Below are positions 8,091 through 11,084 of a stretch of 11,084 nt of DNA, one piece after another; within the stretch, counting starts at the first letter, position 1, and each line of letters begins with the position of its first letter. The notes beneath the pieces were generated by a model. It made no database searches and was not told where the DNA came from. It worked only from the letters and a program-made list of their open reading frames with translations. The DNA comes from Pleurotus ostreatus/Saccharomyces cerevisiae fusant (Eukaryota; Opisthokonta). Where the stretch lies: positions 1-11,084 of the forward strand of contig JAMQCK010001179.1 in NCBI GenBank assembly GCA_024196135.1, written 5' to 3'. Both the position numbers and the translations under genes were made by a program.

Positions 8091-8416
8091 ATGATCTCGT
8101 ATGTGTAACAGCCTGTTGTTGTGGCCTTCGCGCTGATCACATTCCCCATAGACGCGCCCCCTCTGCCCACGTCCTTAACTCCTCCCGCCGCCGCGTACGC
8201 AAGTCGCGTGTACTTCGCGAGCTCAAGGGCACCGTACTTGGTGTCACGACGGGCAACACTCCACGCGCTCGCACCGAAGAGAACAAGGAGAACATCGCAC
8301 CGTGGGATGCCTCGACTCCTACCGCCAAGAGCGTGCTTGGAGTATGTTTGTTCTCCGGGCTCCCATGCTCAGCGCGCTGACCTCCCCTTCTTTAGCCATC
8401 CAGAAAGCAGTTTTAA
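8091..8416 (+). CDS. KEN-box microprotein (72 aa), unrecognised, candidate APC/C substrate or regulator
   Basis: Three exons: 8091-8098 (8 nt), 8152-8341 and 8396-8416; introns of 53 and 54 nt (GTATGT...TAG twice). The start has an ideal CCACCATGA context. Exon 2 has no Met in frame, so the 8-nt exon is required. The protein is small and basic: a nuclear-localisation-like cluster RRRVRKSR at 15-22, a helix-prone segment VLRELKGTVLGV at 23-34, then EENKENIAP at 45-53, and a final PSRKQF. KEN at 48-50 with Asn before and Pro three residues after fits the KEN-box consensus recognised by the APC/C activators Cdh1/Cdc20. No RxxL destruction box is present. There are two TP sites at 39-40 and 58-59. 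I do not recognise a named family. Retaining intron 2 would swap the last six residues for twelve others. It is tandem with the acidic-protein gene and convergent with the aminopeptidase gene. Confidence 0.65.
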
Positions 8417-9096
8417 CTCAGCACAACGCAACCGTCCTCCGCCCCTCGCGTCATACACATCACCCATGCTTTTTCACGACCTTTGCATTGACGACCCCTC
8501 ACCGGCATCATACTCACATCCTCACTATGCATACATCATCTCGTCCCTGTTTTCCCGAGCATAATTTTCTTTTTACCGCGTCTTGACGACGCCAGCCACT
8601 TTTTTTCTCCGGGTTTGTAGTTCTGCATCTCTCGTCCCAGGCTATGTAATCGCGCTCTCCATATACACTGCTATGTATGACCACCAGCGAAAATGTTTGT
8701 GTTCATGACCCCTCATCCGTTGCAAGAACCCGCCGATGCCATTGTTCTCGAATGGGGTTATTCGACGGCGGATCAGCGGAGCGATGCATTCCGAAAACCC
8801 GATCTGCCCGGATGCAGAAGTCCAGGTTGCACCCAGCAATGGTCACTGCCGCTGTTATTCGCCAATGCGTTCGCCCTAATTGTACAGGGGCATACTTCAG
8901 GATACTCTGACAGCTTGAGGAAGATCACGGGCTGCGCACAGTTCGTGATCCACCTGCCTCGGCTTGGGTTGAAGAGATGGTCTTCTGGCCCGTCACTATA
9001 AGATGATTTACGATCAAGTACTGCGTAGAGAGCGCCGGATTCTTATTCACCCGGTTGGGCCTACATGAGTCGTCCCAATAGCGATAAGTCTTGACA
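8417..9096. other. Convergent intergenic region
   Basis: A 680-nt gap between the 3' ends of the KEN-box gene (plus) and the methionine aminopeptidase gene (minus). It holds an AT-rich stretch with T runs near 8560-8620 and a 102-residue ATG-initiated plus-strand frame at 8693-9001 with no recognisable motif, promoter or intron. Nothing else is recognised. Confidence 0.55.
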
Positions 9097-10754
9097 CTAG
9101 AATACGCCTCGCCAGTCCTCAACCGAGTCGTCCCATCGGGTCAACACATCGACGCCGTCCTCTGTGATGAGGACGGTATGCTCAGCCTGGGCGGCGCGCG
9201 CGCAGTTCTGTGGCACTCTTGTCAGCCAAACCGCAGATGATGATTCTGTTTCGGCAGACTGAAAGCTCACCTCCGTAGACGCCGTCCACCCATCCGGAAA
9301 TATCCACGTACTTGGATCGCTCCCTTGTATCACGACCGGCTCAGAAATTGTCAGCACGAAAGCGAGTCAAATATAAATCAACAAGGCTCACCTCAATCGT
9401 GAAGACGTCCCCCGGCGCCATCGTCCCAGGCTCTTCGTTCAAAGAATGGTATATCCATGGAGGTCGGTGGAACTCAGTGCCGATACCATGACCGCTGAAG
9501 GCGTCGGAGACGCAGTAGGGTCCGTAGGAGCGCCACCGGGGGTCGGGGCTGATTGAAGGCGAAAGGTCTGGTGAAGGCGGTGAGCGAAAGGAAACAACTT
9601 AAGAGGGGCTGAACGAGGAAGACTATGTTTCGCTCACCTTTCCCCTTCACTACTGTGTTATATATCGACTTCCCGATACCTCTGAATGGCTTCCCAGGAC
9701 CGCACGCCTCGATGCCTGCCGCGAGCGCGGCTTCGGAAGCGGCGACGAGCGCATGACCGGGCTGATCGACATCGAGGTCACTGACTACAAAGGTTCGGCA
9801 CGTATCGCCGTGGTATCCGTCGAGGTAGACGGTAATGTCGATTTTGACGACGTCTTCGGGCTGCAGCGGTCGTCTGTCAATTACTCGTAAGCAAGTTTGA
9901 CGAAGCAAGATCAGGAGAGAGAATGCGATGCTTACTTGTCTGGAATGCCATGCACCGCGACGTTGTTAACGCTGCAGCGAGAAGAAGTTATTGAGTAAGT
10001 CAGCGGCGCATGCGAATTCTGCATACCTCGTGCAACACGCCTTCGGGAAGCCGCCATACCCTAGTGGGCTCGGGTACGCGCCCCGTTTTACAATAAACTT
10101 GTGCACCGCATCGTCGATGGCGACAGTGGCGACGCCGGGCTAGCAAGAACGTAAGTTAGCCCTGTTACTCGCCAGGTCAATCAAAGACACCCTGCTCACT
10201 TTCACCAAGCTACCAGCGAATCTGAGCGTTTCCGCCGCAAGCTTACACGACGCACGTATCTTGCGCTCTTCCTCTCCCCCAAGCGGAATCAACACCCGGC
10301 TCGCACCCGCGTCAGGCAAATCAGCGTCAGGGTCCACTTCCACGCCATCTTGGGGGTAGTTCGGCGGCCGAGCTATTTTCTTGGGAACAGAGCGGCGCTT
10401 TATGTGGTTGACGCCGAAGATGAAGGGCTCCTGGGGAAGAAGAATCTGGTAGTTGCCCAAGTCAGGCTTATCCTGCTCGAAGAGGCTGGAGTCTTTGTCT
10501 TCGTCGAATGAGTCATGTGTTGGCGACTTTCTTGGAGCAGAGGTGCGCAGAGATCTGTTTGGAGAGGATAGCAGACCTATCGAAGCATGTCCGGGAATGC
10601 GGGTCGGGTAGGAAGGCCATGTCCGAGATGGCAAGGTGGAGAAGCACGCGGCCTGTCGAGCGCGAGTGTAGGCGTAAGGAGAGAGAGCAGTCCCATCCCG
10701 CACTCCACCAGGCTTGCGGTTCGCCAGTTGCAGGCGGCGTACGGCACGGTGCAT
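9097..10754 (-). CDS. Methionine aminopeptidase type 1, mitochondrial form
   Basis: Seven minus-strand exons: 10754-10200, 10139-10027, 9971-9936, 9873-9638, 9567-9392, 9339-9271 and 9207-9097; introns are 52-70 nt. The product is 431 residues. It removes initiator methionine from new polypeptides using a dinuclear metal site. All key residues of the M24A family are present: His230 (NNVAVHGIP), metal ligands Asp247 and Asp258 (KIDITVYLDGYHGDT), His340 (GHGIG), Glu372 (FTIEP) and Glu404 (AQAEHT), and substrate-side His347 (EFHRPP). FPDGWTAST at 387-394 is a second signature. Residues 1 to about 80 are rich in Arg, Ser and Ala, with only one acidic residue (Asp20). They fit a mitochondrial presequence, and the N-terminal zinc fingers of cytosolic type 1 enzymes are absent. 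Compared with bacterial enzymes there are about 17 extra residues before GHGIG, at the intron 4 junction. Family is very secure; mitochondrial location is an inference from the N-terminus. Confidence 0.95.
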
Positions 10755-11084
10755 TGTCGTGCAGCGGTGACCCGTGACGGTTGGGAAAGAGCGTGTTCCG
10801 CCACGTGCGCTATTGTTGCTGGCCGGCGATCAAACGTTCGTGTGCGCACGTGAAGAAGCTGCCGGCGGCACTGTGCTTGACCTGAGCGTTCATCATGCTG
10901 CGGCCAGTGTGCTCGAGGATGTCTCTCGCAGAGTGTCTATGCCCCGGCGTCTTGACCATACTCAAACGTAGTGACTCGGGACCCCCACCTTCTCTGTGAC
11001 ATCGACCAGTCTTCATCAAAAGCTGTCGTATCTGTTGTGACCTTACGCCTCAGGTTACGCTTACCCTGTACCACTCAGCTCGGC
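10755..11084. other. Upstream region of the aminopeptidase gene at the window edge
   Basis: A 330-nt terminal interval that contains the paired CACGTG motifs and presumably the aminopeptidase promoter. Short frames on both strands (for example 10810-11019 minus) show no recognised protein. A minus-strand GTAAGC near the right edge could be a donor of a gene lying outside, but nothing supports this. Confidence 0.5.
10802..10852. promoter_or_regulatory. Inverted pair of CACGTG E-boxes upstream of the aminopeptidase gene
   Basis: CACGTGCGC at 10802-10810 and its exact reverse complement GCGCACGTG at 10844-10852 are separated by 33 nt, beginning 48 nt upstream of the ATG at 10754 on the minus strand. 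CACGTG is the classic site for bHLH factors (Cbf1, Pho4 and SREBP-like). The placement suggests a promoter or 5' UTR element; the binding factor is unknown. Confidence 0.4.

Noticed and set aside
8091..8416. Destruction box (RxxL) in the KEN-box microprotein
   Set aside because: No leucine in the protein has an arginine three residues before it, so the KEN box stands alone.
8693..9001. 102-residue plus-strand frame between the KEN-box and aminopeptidase genes
   Set aside because: No start context, introns, motif or biased codon use; it is about the length expected by chance in GC-rich DNA.
10810..11019. 69-residue minus-strand frame upstream of the aminopeptidase
   Set aside because: No recognised motif and no clear promoter; at most an upstream open frame in the leader.

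Overview
The window looks like nuclear DNA from a filamentous basidiomycete, probably an Agaricomycete. The base composition is GC-rich. Every gene is cut by very short introns of 49-70 nt with GTRHGY-type donors, CTRAY-like branch sites and CAG/TAG acceptors. Start codons sit in CACC/CAGCC-type contexts behind CT-rich leaders. The order-level placement is an inference from gene style, not from a database match.

Six protein genes can be supported. (1) Positions 1-1629, plus: the 3' part of a Sec2-type Rab guanine-nucleotide exchange factor whose 5' end lies outside the window. (2) 2692-3150, plus: a 101-residue secreted six-cysteine protein in four exons behind a clear TATA box, resembling the fungal calcium-binding (CBP1-like) small secreted proteins. 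(3) 4215-5685, minus: an unrecognised 473-residue basic, disordered protein with a three-copy W/SP/LPxP repeat. (4) 6391-7524, plus: an unrecognised 343-residue acidic, disordered protein, divergent from gene 3 across a 705-bp shared upstream region. (5) 8091-8416, plus: a 72-residue microprotein in three exons with a consensus KEN box, behind a promoter holding an MCB-type ACGCGT palindrome. (6) 9097-10754, minus: a seven-exon mitochondrial type 1 methionine aminopeptidase with all catalytic residues present.

The remaining DNA is intergenic: 1630-2691, 3151-4214 (a possible transposase-type helix-turn-helix relic and two short tandem repeats), 5686-6390, 7525-8090, 8417-9096 and 10755-11084. 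I see no rRNA, tRNA, CRISPR array or intact mobile element.

The genes do not form an operon or an obvious biosynthetic cluster. Gene 1 serves exocytosis, gene 2 is exported, and gene 6 processes mitochondrial protein N-termini. The most interesting material is the KEN-box microprotein with its G1/S-type promoter palindrome, the repeat protein of gene 3 whose first repeat is completed only by splicing, and the use of an 8-nt first coding exon by two genes (4 and 5).
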